From assembly GCA_963383645.1 (NCBI GenBank), contig OY726579.1, positions 1,899,501 to 1,963,500 of the forward strand: a stretch of DNA of 64,000 nt. Direction: 5' to 3'. The notes under the pieces are model-generated. The model saw only the letters and a program-made list of their open reading frames with translations, had not been told where the DNA came from and made no database searches. Source of the DNA: Muscardinus avellanarius. Lineage: Eukaryota; Chordata; Mammalia; Rodentia; Gliridae. Numbering within the stretch: the first letter of the stretch is position 1; each line of letters starts with the position of its first letter. Position numbers and translations under genes: made by a program. Of the stretch, positions 42,024 to 53,016 are shown one piece after another.

Positions 42024-42534
42024 TACATTTTAGACATAAAGGCTTCCTCTTTGATGTAAAAAAAAAATATTTAGAGGGGAGGAGAAAACAAGAGTCGTAT
42101 GATTGTTTAGGCAAGTTTGTTTTGTCAATGTATAGCTGCAGCAACCAACACAGCAATTATTCCCCAATATTCATTCTCTTTCTCTCTCTCTCCCTCTCTC
42201 TCTCTTTGGTCACCGCTCAGAGTTTCTTTTTAATCTGCTTAAAGTTCCCCAAGCCCTTTGAAATTACATCATACCAAGCTGATGGATGAGGGAAAGGCCA
42301 GAAATAAACGGTCCATTAGAAATTCCCCACAGACCTTCAACTACAAGGCTCTTCTCAAAGGGTTTCTGCTATTTTGCAAGATAAATCTTTCCTATTGATT
42401 CCGCGCATTCTCGCCCCAACTGTGAGGAGCCGGGTTTCTAAGCGGTGGAAGGCGTGGGGGAACGCAATTTGCTGAGTTCAGAGGCGCTGACCATTGCTCT
42501 CCTCCCTTTCTTCCTCTCCTTTCTTCTTTCCCTA
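42024..42534. other. Repeat-poor block
   Basis: A short CT-rich run at 42176-42207. No gene recognised. Confidence 0.4.
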
Positions 42535-42548
42535 AACAACCCATTTTA

Positions 42549-42825
42549 TTTTATTTTATTTATTTTTATTTTTTTTAATTTTATTTTATTGGTGCACTGT
42601 ATTCATACATCATAGTGGGATACAAACTTTTGTAGACATACATGCACACATCGCCCAGTCAGCCCCCACCCGATCCCCACCCCATTCCCTCCCCATCCCT
42701 CCTTCCCATGCTTGGCTTAGTGGTTGACATCTAGTATTATAGCAATTTATCCAAAATTAAAAATGATAATCTCACATAACAGTTTCATTTGTCTGATACC
42801 AAGCGTTTGATGATTTAAAGATAGC
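42549..42825 (-). mobile_element. L1 3' end insertion with odd distal part
   Basis: TSD aacaacccatttta (14 bp) at 42535-42548 and 42826-42839. 42590-42730 matches the antisense L1 3' UTR at 57125-57255. 42731-42825 does not continue that match and may be a 5' inversion. Confidence 0.85.
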
Positions 42826-42839
42826 AACAACCCATTTTA

Positions 42840-43075
42840 CCAGGGCGCTGAGCACGTGCTGGCATGGAGGCAGGTCTAGGGGGAGAGCAAAGACACACAG
42901 CTTGTACCAGATTTGGGGAAGCTCTGGTTATTAATAGATATATTTCAAAAATAATTGTGTCAAAATGGCAGACCTGGGGAAAGGAAGACTTGGTCTTGGT
43001 TTCGTCAGGAAGCAAACAGCTACTGAAACTTAGATTGACTGAGCTAGAAGTAATTAGCAAGTCCATAGGAGAGGG
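42840..43075. other. Non-coding block
   Basis: Nothing recognised. Confidence 0.35.
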
Positions 43076-43520
43076 GAGCTAGGGCTTCCTCTTTCTAAAC
43101 ACAGAGCTACATAATAATCTTGCTAGGATGGGAGGAGGGACTGACCTTTGTTTTCCACACCTCGGCGGGGAAGGAAGGGGAGGAACCTTACAGGGACGGT
43201 TACTAGGTGAGAATTACGTGAACAAGATGGAGGTCATGTGTATAAAAAGTCTGGTCCACATGTTGTATTTCGGTGCATTCGCTCGAGCCACCCCCTCGTG
43301 TTACAACACGAGGCTGTAACTGTCTTCTGTATTTCTGTCTTTTTAATAAACTTCTTTAAATCTTCAGCAAGAGCCCAGGCCAATGTGTTTTTATCCTTAG
43401 CTCGGGACAAGAACTCGCGGTTTTTCCGTTTTGGGTTTTTTTTGTGTGTGTTTTGAGGGAAATTGTGTCCGGAACCCAAACAGGGGTCCTCGGGGACAGT
43501 TTCCCCCAAACCATAACATA
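43076..43520 (+). mobile_element. Class I ERV LTR
   Basis: TATA box (gtgtataaaaagtc) at 43241, R-like start with gtgcattcgctcgagcc, a perfect hairpin (ctcgtgtt-ac-aacacgag, 43295-43312), AATAAA at 43345 and a U5-like tail with gggacaagaactcgcgg. Layout is like HERV-W/ERV9-type LTRs. No internal viral genes flank it. Ends are approximate. Confidence 0.65.
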
Positions 43521-43727
43521 TTCTCAAACCCTAACACGGGTTTCCATGTTTACTGAGCAATGGAGGCTGCCAGCATGCTGGACGGTGGGTAGGTCTCTGT
43601 CCAGGAAGCTTTGCAAACTAGAGCAAAAGATTTGTCTGCAGAAAAGAAAGAGGAAATTAAGACAGGGCCTGAGAAAGCCAACTCGTTGGGCTCAAATTTT
43701 ATCCATATATATATATATATATATATT
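43521..43727. other. Spacer with (AT)n
   Basis: (AT)11 at 43704-43726. No gene recognised. Confidence 0.5.
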
Positions 43728-43796
43728 TTTTTGTACTGGGGATTAAAACCAAGGGGATTCTACCTCTGAGCTACACCTCCAGCCCTATTTTACTAT

Positions 43797-43835
<39 letters not shown>

Positions 43836-44041
43836 TTTTGTGGTACTGGGGATGAAACCCAGGGTCATTCTACCTCTGCGCTACACCTCCAGCCCTATTT
43901 TTTTATTCTTTATTTTGAAATAGGGTCTCACTAAGTTGCAGAGGGCCTCACCAAGTAGCTGAGGATGGCCGTGAACCTGGATCTTTCTGTCTCAGACTCC
44001 CAAGTACTGGGATTACAAGCATGAGCCACCACTCCTGTCTT
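43728..44041 (-). mobile_element. dID-dID-B1 composite SINE
   Basis: Reading the minus strand there is one B1 half followed by two dID halves (right monomers at 43837-43902 and 43730-43788), separated by a (TTTA)11 array. Confidence 0.87.
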
Positions 44042-44110
44042 CAGTAATATTTAAGAATTCAAGGCCAGAAATTTTGTCTTTGTAAAAGAAAAAGAAAATA
44101 GTTCCCAGAA

Positions 44111-44290
44111 TAATAATAATAATAATAACAATAATGCTATTATTAATTCTAATAGTAATGTTATTACCTTACTAATAGTACTATTCTTAATATTAATAGT
44201 AATTCTTAATATTGTTAAGAGCAATGTTATTAGTATTAGTAGTAATGTTATTAATATAAATAATAGTATTAGTACTGTTTTATAATCATA
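44111..44290. repeat. Cryptic TAA/TTA simple sequence
   Basis: Mixed attatta, taataat and agtaatgtta words that change strand within the array; many short palindromes. Confidence 0.85.
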
Positions 44291-44397
44291 GTCCCCAGAA
44301 TCTTTTTTTCCCTCTTAAGTTACATTAAGAAATAATTATTTGAAAATCACTGAAAAGTAAAAAAGAACTCTTGCCTGCCATGTTCATGGGGCTAGAG

Positions 44398-44440
44398 GAA
44401 GGAAGGAAGGAAGGAAGGAAGGAAGGAAGGAAGGAAGGAG
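44398..44440. repeat. (GGAA)n microsatellite
   Basis: (GGAA)10. Confidence 0.97.
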
Positions 44441-44599
44441 AGAGAAAAGGAAGGGGAAGGAATTACTGGAAACCAAGACAAATCTTACACTATCACTGAA
44501 TAAAGTAGTTGTCCATCGATGGATGGGAGAAGAGGGGAAGCATCTCTTTGTTTTAGGAAACTGTTAACTTCAAATTGACTCGTGGGCCATTAAAGCTTT

Positions 44600-44815
44600 C
44601 CTGTCACTGACAGGCAGCCTGGAATTCTTAGGCACTCAAGACCTTCCGACATTTATCCCCATCTTACTCTACCAGCTTCATGACTTGCTGTCCCCCTCTG
44701 GACTCTTTCATTGCAACCAGATGGATCAATTGACTGTCCTGAAATATTTGAGATTTCAAGAAATATTCCTGTTTCTTTGTTTTCTGCCTACGTTCTAAAC
44801 AATTTCTCAAAGCCT
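44600..44815 (-). mobile_element. L2-like LINE fragment
   Basis: aggcactcaagaccttccga, catcttactctaccagcttc and the following ctgcctac words fit antisense L2 3' sequence. Diverged. Confidence 0.5.
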
Positions 44816-44825
44816 ATTTTTTACC

Positions 44826-45063
44826 GTGTGTGTGTGTGTGTGTGTGTGTGTGCATGCGTACATGTGCAGTACTGAAGATTGAACTCAGGGGCATTTTTAC
44901 CTCCAAACAATACCCCAGCCCTTTTTAAAAATTATTCTGAAACAGGGTCTCATTAAGTTGCTGAGGATTTTGCTAAGATGCTAAAACTGTCCTCTAATCT
45001 GAAATCCTCCTTTCTCAGCCTCCCAAGTACTGGGGTTACAGGCTTGAGCCACCATGCCTAGCC
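44826..45063 (-). mobile_element. B1-dID SINE, (GT)n tail
   Basis: (GT)14 then right and left monomers, head gagccaccatgcctagcc. Confidence 0.85.
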
Positions 45064-45096
45064 TCGAAGCCTAATTTATTTCATTTCATTTATTTA

Positions 45097-45299
45097 TTCG
45101 TGTTTGTACGGTACTGAGGATTGGGTCAAAAAGCAGCACCCCCAGCCCTGTTTTATTCTTTTATTTTGGTACAAGGTTTCATTAAGTTGTAGAGGGTCTC
45201 ACTAAGTTGTTTAGGCTGGCCTCAAACCTGTTTAGGCTGGCCTCCTGTCTCAGCCTCCCAAGTACTGGGATGGCAGGCATGCACCACTATTCCCATCCT
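45097..45299 (-). mobile_element. B1-dID SINE with internal duplication
   Basis: tgtttaggctggcctc occurs twice, 21 bases apart (45208 and 45229). The right monomer has a deletion. Confidence 0.82.
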
Positions 45300-46085
45300 G
45301 CATTTTCATTCTGTGCCAATAAAAGTATTTAAAGAAATTAATAGGTACAAATAAAACAGAGCTGAGTTTAAAATGCGGGCTTTTTGACTTGAAAATTAAC
45401 ATGTATTTTCTCCACGACAGCAAAGCTTTTTTAATACCGATTTCTTAGTATATATTCCTTTATGCGTTCACAACACCTTTGGCTACGTAGTGAATAGTTA
45501 GTGTGTTTTGAAGGACTGATGGATTGCTGGTTCATGAATAAAATGAGGTCTCTAAAAATCAGTATCATCAGTAACACAAAGAAAGTGGAGGTGTGGATTC
45601 TACCTCCAGGGGTGCTGCCCACGGTAATTTGGGGATTAAAAAAAAAAACTACAAAAAAGAATTCTCTGTAATTATGGTCATTGTTGTTCCAAATACATCT
45701 GAGTTACCTAACCTTTGAATCTTTCTTTTTTACCCTAATGGTCTCAGGTCAAACCATCCCATCTTTGAATCTTTCTTTTTTACCCTAATGGTCTCAGGTC
45801 AAACCATCCCATCCTTTCCGTTACAATCCTCTTCCTTAAATGGAGACAGATCAGAACAGACTATTAATATTCAAGAAGATGCCGAAGACCCAGATAGATA
45901 ATTTCAATGTTAATACAAAAATATTTAAAAGAGCTACAGAATGTCACACAGAGGATTAGCAATACAAAAGAGATGGGAGACATTTATTTTTGGAAAAGTA
46001 TCCTTCCCCCCCCACCCCCCGTATGTAATTTCTACATTATAAATACAGTTTCCATAGCTTACAGATGATTGCTAATTTTTCTTTT
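45300..46085. other. Repeat-poor AT-rich block
   Basis: No gene. Holds the 50-bp tandem duplication at 45713-45812 and a C-rich run at 46006. Confidence 0.45.
45713..45812. repeat. Perfect 50-bp tandem duplication
   Basis: Two identical units starting ctttgaatctttctttttta at 45713 and 45763. Confidence 0.98.
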
Positions 46086-46097
46086 TTCCCCCTTTTT

Positions 46098-46306
46098 TGG
46101 GGGGGTGGTGGTGTTGGGGATTAAACCCAGGGTCATTCTACCTCTGAGCTATACCCTATATTTTTTCTTTTTCTTTTTTAATTTTGAAACAGGGTCTAAG
46201 TTGCAGAAGGTCTCTCTAGGTTGGTGAGGCTGACCTTACACCTGCCATCTGCCTGAACCAGTCTCCCAAATACTGGGATTACAGGCACGCGCCCCCATGC
46301 CCTGCA
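46098..46306 (-). mobile_element. B1-dID SINE, old
   Basis: gttggggattaaacccaggg and a complete head (acgcgcccccatgccctgc). Confidence 0.83.
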
Positions 46307-46617
46307 GAAATTCATAAATTCGATATTCTAAGCAAGAAGCAGTTTACGTGCAAAGTGTGCTGGGTTATTTATGTAAATCATATCAGCTTTCATTTGCCAA
46401 ATACGTCCTCTATTATTCCCTAGACAACATAATAGTCTTATAAAGTGCATGCTTTTGGTAGCAATCTATTGAGAAGGAGCCCCTAAACTGACTTAAGAAC
46501 AATGAGATTATGAGACTATCTGAGGACTGTAATGGGGATTATACAATCACAGTTTGGCTGAGGGAATAACATTTTTGTTTGTGTGCATGGAAAAAATTAA
46601 TTAGTAAATCACATTTA
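46307..46617. other. AT-rich non-coding block
   Basis: Nothing recognised. Confidence 0.35.
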
Positions 46618-46845
46618 AGCTGGGTGTGGTGGTGCACGCCTGTTATCCCAGTACTTGGGAGGCTGAGATAGGAGGACTGCAGGTTTGAGAGCAGCTAAAA
46701 CATTTTAGGAAGAATCTCAATAACCTAGTGAGACCCTGTTTAAAAAAAGAAAAGAAAAGAAGAAAAGAAAAGGCCTGGGGGGTGTAGCTCAGAGAAAGAA
46801 TGCATCTGGGTTCAATCCTCAGGACCACAAAAGAAAAAAATATAT
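46618..46845 (+). mobile_element. B1-dID SINE, type C
   Basis: ctgggtgtggtggtgcacgc head, (AAAAG)n linker, right monomer ggcctggggggtgtagctca. Confidence 0.86.
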
Positions 46846-47204
46846 ATAAAGAAAAATAAAAAAAGATCACGTTTGAAGGACAAATTAGAAAAAATTCAAT
46901 CACTAAATTAAAGCTAAATTAGAAAAATCAAAATAAACTCCTTTATTTTCTAAAAGCAATAGTATTTTTCACTTTTTTTTTTCCTGCCTAAAAATAAACC
47001 AGTAGAGCCATCAACACTTAAGACTCCATCTATGGTTTATCTGGAACTCCAGGGCCCGGATATTACTTTTCAATGTGTTTCTCCTGAAAAGAAACCTGGG
47101 ATTTTCATACAGTGACTGATCCCTTCCCTTGAAAGTGGGTCACATGGAAAAAGCCTAGAATACTCAGGATTTGCTAATAAACATCAGCGCTCTTGGGGAC
47201 ATTG
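46846..47204. other. Non-coding block
   Basis: Nothing recognised. Confidence 0.35.
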
Positions 47205-47690
47205 GACATAAAGTGTCTTGATCCAATTTCTGCAGCTATCCGGACATGCCAGAGACTTGGTAATGGTGAAAAAATACGTATTTATTTATCTTAGGGCTCT
47301 GGAAGCTGGGAACGCCAATAGTATGGTGTCAGCATTTGGAAAGGACTCTAATGCTATGTTATAACATGGTGAAGGGGTAGGCAAACACTTGCAAGACATG
47401 GAGGGAAAGGGGCTGGAGTTCTCCTCCTATTGATCACTGAACCGTTCCCAAGATCGGTAATCACCTCTTCTACCTCTGAGCTACAGCTCGGCCCTTTTTC
47501 TATTTTTTGTTTTGAAACAGGGTCTCCCTCCTAGGTGACTGAGTCTTGCTAACTGCCTGAGGCTGGCCTTGAACCTGCCAACCTTCTGTTCAGCCTCCCA
47601 AGTGGTGGGATTACAGATGTGTACACCTGGCTGCGATTAAATTTTAACGTTTGTTTTGGAGGGAACGTTCGGCCACGGCAGCCAGCTTCA
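47205..47690 (-). mobile_element. MLT1-type MaLR LTR split by a SINE
   Basis: gacttggtaatggtgaaaaa, gctctggaagctgggaacgc, aacatggtgaaggggtaggc, ggtaatcacctcttc, then after the SINE gattaaattttaacgtttg and ttggagggaacgttcggcca. This is the antisense order of MLT1. Confidence 0.75.
47467..47631 (-). mobile_element. B1-dID SINE, truncated
   Basis: Right monomer partly lost. Shares the variant cctaggtgactgagtcttgc with the copy at 57866, so the two form a small subfamily. Confidence 0.83.
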
Positions 47691-48534
47691 AGTGACCTTT
47701 TGACTAATTTAAGGCAATTTAGCATGAAAAAACAGTAAAGTAATTATGGCTAAATGGAACCAGTTTGAGTTTGCAAGAGGCCAAGATTCCACCCAGACAA
47801 CGAAGGGGACGGTTATTACCACGTGAAGTAAGAAGTGGTAGTATTGCAAAAAGAAAAGTGACTACCGACCCACTTTTTATTTTAAATTGGTTACAATAAT
47901 TAAGAAGCAGGTTGCATGGAGCTACAGTGTTTCTCCTATTTATTGTTCAGGGAGAGCTGTTAAAAAGCTGTCAACTTTCTAAATAGGGAAGGGTAGATAA
48001 AAGAATTATGGGTCAGCCCAGTATTTGCAAGGAATGCTGGAACTATAGGAAGGATTCATGATGGTCACGAGTAATGGTGTGGTAGCAGGAGGCTTGGTCA
48101 GTAGTCAGACTCATTAATCAAGAAGGAGGAGGGTTCCAAAATAAACTGCTAGCTCATTAGTGAGGCGAATGGCCCCAGAGTTCTAGGTGGCTCTACTAAT
48201 CACAACAAAATAAGTATTCGTTATTAATTTAGGTACTGATAGCTAAGTTATAAATAATACTTATAGGGCAGAAGATTTATAATCATTGACAAAATAACTG
48301 ACGATATCTGGCTACGTAGAACATTTAAAAGAGTACTTTATTCTTGGGGGGGGAAACATAAATTGTATATATCTACCACTGTGGGGAAGGTATGGGATTA
48401 AAAGCGTTCCACCTATATAGTTCTCTTAGACTGAAATTGAATATGGAGGATCATCTGCCATTTGTGCCCCTAACTTTCACATCTAAAATATTCTAAAATC
48501 CAACTACACGTTGAGCCAAGGAGTCAGTAGAGGA
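47691..48534. other. Repeat-poor block
   Basis: 840 bases, no gene or repeat recognised. Confidence 0.4.
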
Positions 48535-48910
48535 CAATGAAAGAACACAGACAAAGAAGTCCAATGGAATCAAAAGCATCTGTCCATCCATCCATGATTC
48601 ATTATCATCCCTCCATCTTCCCTTCATCATCCATCCATCCAGCATCCATCTACCATCCCTTTATTATCCATCCTCTATCTTCTCACTCACTTACAAAGAT
48701 GCTTGCCCCACACATGGGTTCCTCATACTTCCCTGTTGAATTCATCCACCTTCTCATCTGCCTATAGAATAGCCAAAGAAGTTCAATGGAACTTAAAACA
48801 TCTGTCCATCCAATTTTCATCCATCCATACATCTACAAAGATGCTTGCCACACACATGGGTACCTCATTCCTCCATGTTTAGTCTGTCCACCCTTTCACC
48901 AGCCTGTTTT
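48535..48910. repeat. Diverged duplication with (TCCA)n
   Basis: 48555-48770 and 48772-48905 share gaagt(c/t)caatggaa, catctgtccatcca, tacaaagatgcttgcc and cacacatgggt in the same order, with a (ATCC)n run in the middle of each. Confidence 0.8.
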
Positions 48911-49194
48911 AGGCACAGTAGAAAATGCCCTGGATAGAGAGCGGTGAGCACCCTCGGTCACCTCTCCCAACCTAAATAATAACCACACAAACAATTTACT
49001 AAGACTGTAATAAATATGATATAAAGACAGACAGGAGAGGACACCATGAAAGCACATCCTAGAGGCTTCCTGCACTAACTCAAAGATTCAAAACAGTTCT
49101 CCAGGGGACCTAGAACTAAATAGAGCCCCTGGGTTACTGGCTATTTTTTTGAAACCCTTAGTCAGTTTCATTGTACGTCCACCTGCCGAATGAA
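48911..49194. other. Non-coding block
   Basis: Nothing recognised. Confidence 0.35.
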
Positions 49195-49390
49195 TTAATA
49201 AGAACAATTATCATAAACTGAGGACCTACTGTGTGCTTAGTCGTGTAACAAGTGCCTGTACCGAAATCAACTATTTAATCCTCATAACAAATTTTGTTTT
49301 GAGACTGGCACTATTATTACCTCTATCTTGTAGAAAAAGACACTAAGAGAGGCATGCAGGCATTAAGCACTTTCCCAGTGTTATAAACAA
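49195..49390 (-). mobile_element. MIR fragment
   Basis: Antisense MIR in good order: gaggacctactgtgtgctta, ttaatcctcataacaa, actattattacctctatctt, aggcattaagcactttcc. Confidence 0.82.
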
Positions 49391-49540
49391 AAGTCAAAAT
49401 AAAACTAGAAAACTGAAGTCAAAATAATAACCAGGTCTTCCCTTCTTGATTTGCCATACCCTTAAAACCCTTCATGTCAAGGAGCTATTCCATCTTTGAA
49501 GAAGTCAATCTAGCTGAAAAATAGTTGCATATTAAACACG
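49391..49540. other. Non-coding spacer
   Basis: Nothing recognised. Confidence 0.35.
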
Positions 49541-49542
49541 CA

Positions 49543-49544
49543 CA

Positions 49545-49581
<37 letters not shown>
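49543..49581. repeat. (AC)n microsatellite
   Basis: (CA)19 with cgcg interruptions at its start. Confidence 0.97.
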
Positions 49582-49582
<1 letters not shown>

Positions 49583-49612
49583 AAGAACAATTTATCCCCA
49601 AAGAATAAATGT

Positions 49613-49788
49613 CAGCTGAGCACAGTGACACACACCTGTCATCTTAGGAGGCTGAGCCAGGAGGATTACAGGTTCAAGGCCAGCCTCAGCAACTTAGCAA
49701 GACTCTGTTTTAAAGTAAAAAAAATAAAATAAGGCTAGGGGTGCAGCTCAGAGGTAGAATGCCCCTGGGTTCAATCCACTGTACCGCA
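49613..49788 (+). mobile_element. B1-dID SINE, type C
   Basis: gctgagcacagtgacacaca to cactgtaccgc; slightly shortened left monomer. Confidence 0.86.
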
Positions 49789-50395
49789 GGCGCACAGAAC
49801 CATGTGTGAAATAAACACTGGGCCAAGAAGTGTTCATGTAGCGAGAACACAGAATATTCTTCTTGTAACGCCTTTTTATTAAGGAAAAATGTGAGTCTGG
49901 ATCACGGCACAGCATTCAATGAGGGAAATTTCTGAGCACCGAGTGTCTCCACTTTATGTTGCAAAATAATGAATACACCGACAGCTCAGAATGCTTCCCC
50001 AACATAGCTTGCCATGTTAGTATTTAAAATAGACGAACATGTGCTCTGCACTATAAAGAAATGTAACCGTACAGATGATTCCTCCCCTTTTTAGCTCAAC
50101 ACGGATCGCTCCCTGTTAAGTAAACACTTTCAAGGAAGTCCATCGGAATTTGGATCTCTGGGGGGGGGGGCGGATTTTAGGCGCCCAAAGCCTGTTTGCG
50201 GGGTGGGGGGGTGAGGAAAGGCCAGCCGCTCAAAGACTGATAACCTTGGCAGAGAAAAGCCTCTTAGAAAGAGCCCTTTGTATATGCAGAAGATAGCTCT
50301 TTATGCATTGGCTTCGTATAAAAAAGAGAATTCAAGCGCAAGGAATATCATTCCTGAGATTAACTTTAGAACCGTAAAAATATTTTCTTTCCAAT
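49789..50395. other. Repeat-poor block
   Basis: No gene. A G10 run at 50160 and a G-rich stretch at 50200 stand out. Confidence 0.4.
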
Positions 50396-50612
50396 TTTTT
50401 TGTTTGTGGTCTTGAGGATTGAACCCAAGAGGCATTCTACCTCTGATCTCTACCCCTCACCCCCAGTCCTATTTTTTTCTCCTTTATTTTGAAACAAGTT
50501 CTCACTAAGCTGAAGAGGGCTTCACTAAGTTGCTGAGGCTGGCCTTGAACCCACAATCCTCCCGTCTCAGCCCAAGTACTGGGATTCCAGGCGTGTGCTA
50601 CCACCAGGTTTG
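50396..50612 (-). mobile_element. B1-dID SINE, type C
   Basis: T-rich start, both monomers, head gtgtgctaccaccagg. Confidence 0.85.
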
Positions 50613-50994
50613 TCTTTAGCACCAAGAACTCATGGACTGTCTTAACTCACATCTGTGTAAACGATTCCTGATGTAGCCTCAATCCCGGTTTTCTAAACAG
50701 GTCTAGGTCTAGAGGCCTCTAAAAGTCTTTTCTTTCTTCTCCAAAGACAACCCAACCTTGTAGAAGCCTATGTTTTCCCTATGCCTTTCAGACATGGGAA
50801 ATCTGGGCCTATTAATATGAGAAAATGTGTACATCTTGATCCAGCTGTTTCGGCAAGTGTTCAGTCTCGTTAGGGACACACACTCAAGATGTGAGGGAGA
50901 TCGGCAAGGCCTGGCCGACCAAGAAATGAGAAAGAGATCTCTTGATTCTGTCTGTCGCATTACTGGGAAGCAGGAAGAGGACACAGGTGTGAGA
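50613..50994. other. Non-coding block
   Basis: No gene or repeat recognised. Confidence 0.35.
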
Positions 50995-51228
50995 AGCAGA
51001 ATGGCCGGAGTTCAAATCATAGTTTAACCTCTTCCTAGCTGTAGGACCTGTAACCAGTTTGCTTTATCAGACTAAGGAAACGTTCTTGTTCGCTAAAAGG
51101 AAATGTATAACCTACCTGAGAAATGGCCACGAGGATTAAACCTTGTCATACATTCTAAAGAAGCTCCATGCTTGGCATGGACTAGGCCTCAATAAAAGAA
51201 ATACGGTATTATAATAATAGATAATAAC
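50995..51228 (+). mobile_element. MIR, nearly full length
   Basis: gccggagttcaaatcatagt, cttcctagctgtaggacctg, cctacctgagaaatggccac, ttggcatggactaggcctca give head, core and tail in order. Confidence 0.82.
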
Positions 51229-51230
51229 AC

Positions 51231-51411
51231 ATGGGTATGGTGGCACATGCCTGTCATCTAAGTATGTGGGAGGTTGGAGTACAGCCTCGGTCTTTGGAGA
51301 AGCTCTCAGCAATCTCGCGAGACCTTTTATCTAAACAAAACAAAAATAGCTAACGGTGTAGCTTGGAGGTAGGATGCCTCTGAATCCAATCCCCGGCACC
51401 AATAAAAAAAC
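51231..51411 (+). mobile_element. B1-dID SINE, old
   Basis: catgggtatggtggcacatg to ccccggcaccaataaa; left monomer has a deletion. Confidence 0.8.
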
Positions 51412-51964
51412 CAACAAATAAATAACAAATAAAACATCGAGTAATGCCTTTAAAGCAAGGCCCACCCAGGAAAAGCTTTTAATACTATCAAGATGTCTCC
51501 TCTTTTTTTTCCAGGTGAAGTGGCCTGATAACTGTAAATTGTTTTCTTTAGCTTGGTAAATGAATGGTACCTGTCCCATTAGAGATTGGGCCACTAAATA
51601 TTTTCATTTTTAAAATAACAGAATCTATTTGCAGGTATTCAGATAAGCAGAAGTTAAAAATAAATCCCCCGAAGACTAATGCAAGTCATTTGGTTACTGG
51701 GTACAATTGCCAGGGATCAGATCACCCCAGGTTTGGTGCAGGTGCCAACCAGGGAGAGAGAGGAACCCAGATACTGGGGAGGACTGCTTATGTGTGTGTG
51801 TGAATGGCTAGATCCTAAAGACAAATGCAAACATTAACTTGGACTTCTTCATGGATTATTCTTATCCATAGCTCTCTGCTGAGAAAGGTACTTAAAATGT
51901 TGACTTGAAATGTATTTCTGTTGTCTATGCATCCCGCTCAGAAATAAAAAGAAAGAAACATCTT
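51412..51964. other. Repeat-poor block
   Basis: No gene or repeat recognised. Confidence 0.4.
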
Positions 51965-52205
51965 TAATATACTTTTATCGGTGCGGTATAGTCGCACATC
52001 ACAATGTAGTTCGGTGTGATAGGGACACACAGAACATCAATGAATGTATTTCCTTCATTAATTCTCTCTCCGGCCACCACTGCCAACCTCCCTACATCCC
52101 TTCATCACTTCACTGGGGCTTTTCCTCCTTTATCTAAGGTCCCTTTGGTATCATGAGTACTCCCTTACTTTTACATATGAGAGGAAATATACCACCCTTC
52201 ACTTA
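51965..52205 (-). mobile_element. Old L1 3' fragment
   Basis: cttttatcggtgcggtatag and acatatgagaggaaatatac match the antisense L1 3' UTR and end of ORF2 with a deletion between. Lies head to head with the plus-strand L1 that follows. Confidence 0.6.
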
Positions 52206-52373
52206 GAAATGGGAGATTTTTGTCACCTACTCCTACAACAGAGGACTAATATCTAGAATGTACAGGGAACTCAAGGAACTCAGCACTAAGAAAACAAATA
52301 ACCCAATGGAAAAAAAATGGGCAAGTGAATTAAATAGACGCTTCACGAAAGAAGAAATTCAAATGGCCAACAA

Positions 52374-52907
52374 ATGCATGAAAAAATGCGCAAGGTCATT
52401 AGCAGTCAGAGAGATGCAAATCAAAACTACCTGAGATTTCACCTAACTCCAACTAGAATGGCCGTCATTCAAAACACAAACAACAACAGATGCTGGCGAG
52501 GAGGTGGAGAAGTGGGAACTCTAAGACATTGTTGGTGGGATTGCAAATTAGTGCAACCACTTTGGAAAACAGCATGGAGGATCCTCAGAAGAATGGGAAC
52601 AAATCTACCATATGATCCAGCAATACCACTGTTGGGTATCTACCCAAAAGAAAAGAAACCAAACTACCAAACTAATGCATGTGTATCTATGTTCATAGCT
52701 GCACAATTCACCATAGCCAAACTATGGAACCAGCCAAGATGTCCATCAACAGATGAATGGATTACAAAACTGTGGGATATGTACACAATGGAATTTTACT
52801 CAGCCATCAAAAAAAAACCCTCAATTACATCATTTTCAGGGAAATGGATGGAACTGGAGGACATTATGCTAAGTGAGATTAGTCAGTCACAAAAAATAAG
52901 AAATTGA
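52374..52907 (+). pseudogene. L1 ORF2p C-terminal remnant
   Basis: The frame encodes the C-terminal end of L1 ORF2p, the endonuclease/reverse transcriptase of the LINE-1 RNP. Landmarks in order: [18 protein letters not shown] at residues 43-60, [53 protein letters not shown] and [12 protein letters not shown]. The usual C-x3-C-x7-H-x4-C pattern is damaged: the second Cys is Gly. The reverse transcriptase and endonuclease domains are absent because of the 5' truncation. The stop falls in the TSD of the insertion that follows. Upstream frames are interrupted, so this is a dead fragment. Confidence 0.88.
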
Positions 52908-53016
52908 GGGTGTATTCATTTCGAGTCACCCCCCCCATGCCATTTTGGCATGGAGCTGTATTTCTATTTTCTGTATTTATATATTTTAATAAACTTCTTT
53001 AAATCTTACAAAAAAA
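52908..53016 (+). mobile_element. Retroposed ERV R-region fragment
   Basis: TSD aagaaattga at 52898-52907 and 53017-53026, and an A10 tail. The sequence parallels the R region of the LTR at 43250-43372: a C-rich run, a hairpin (ccatgcca-ttt-tggcatgg), then ttttaataaacttctttaaa and atctta just before the tail. Confidence 0.85.
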
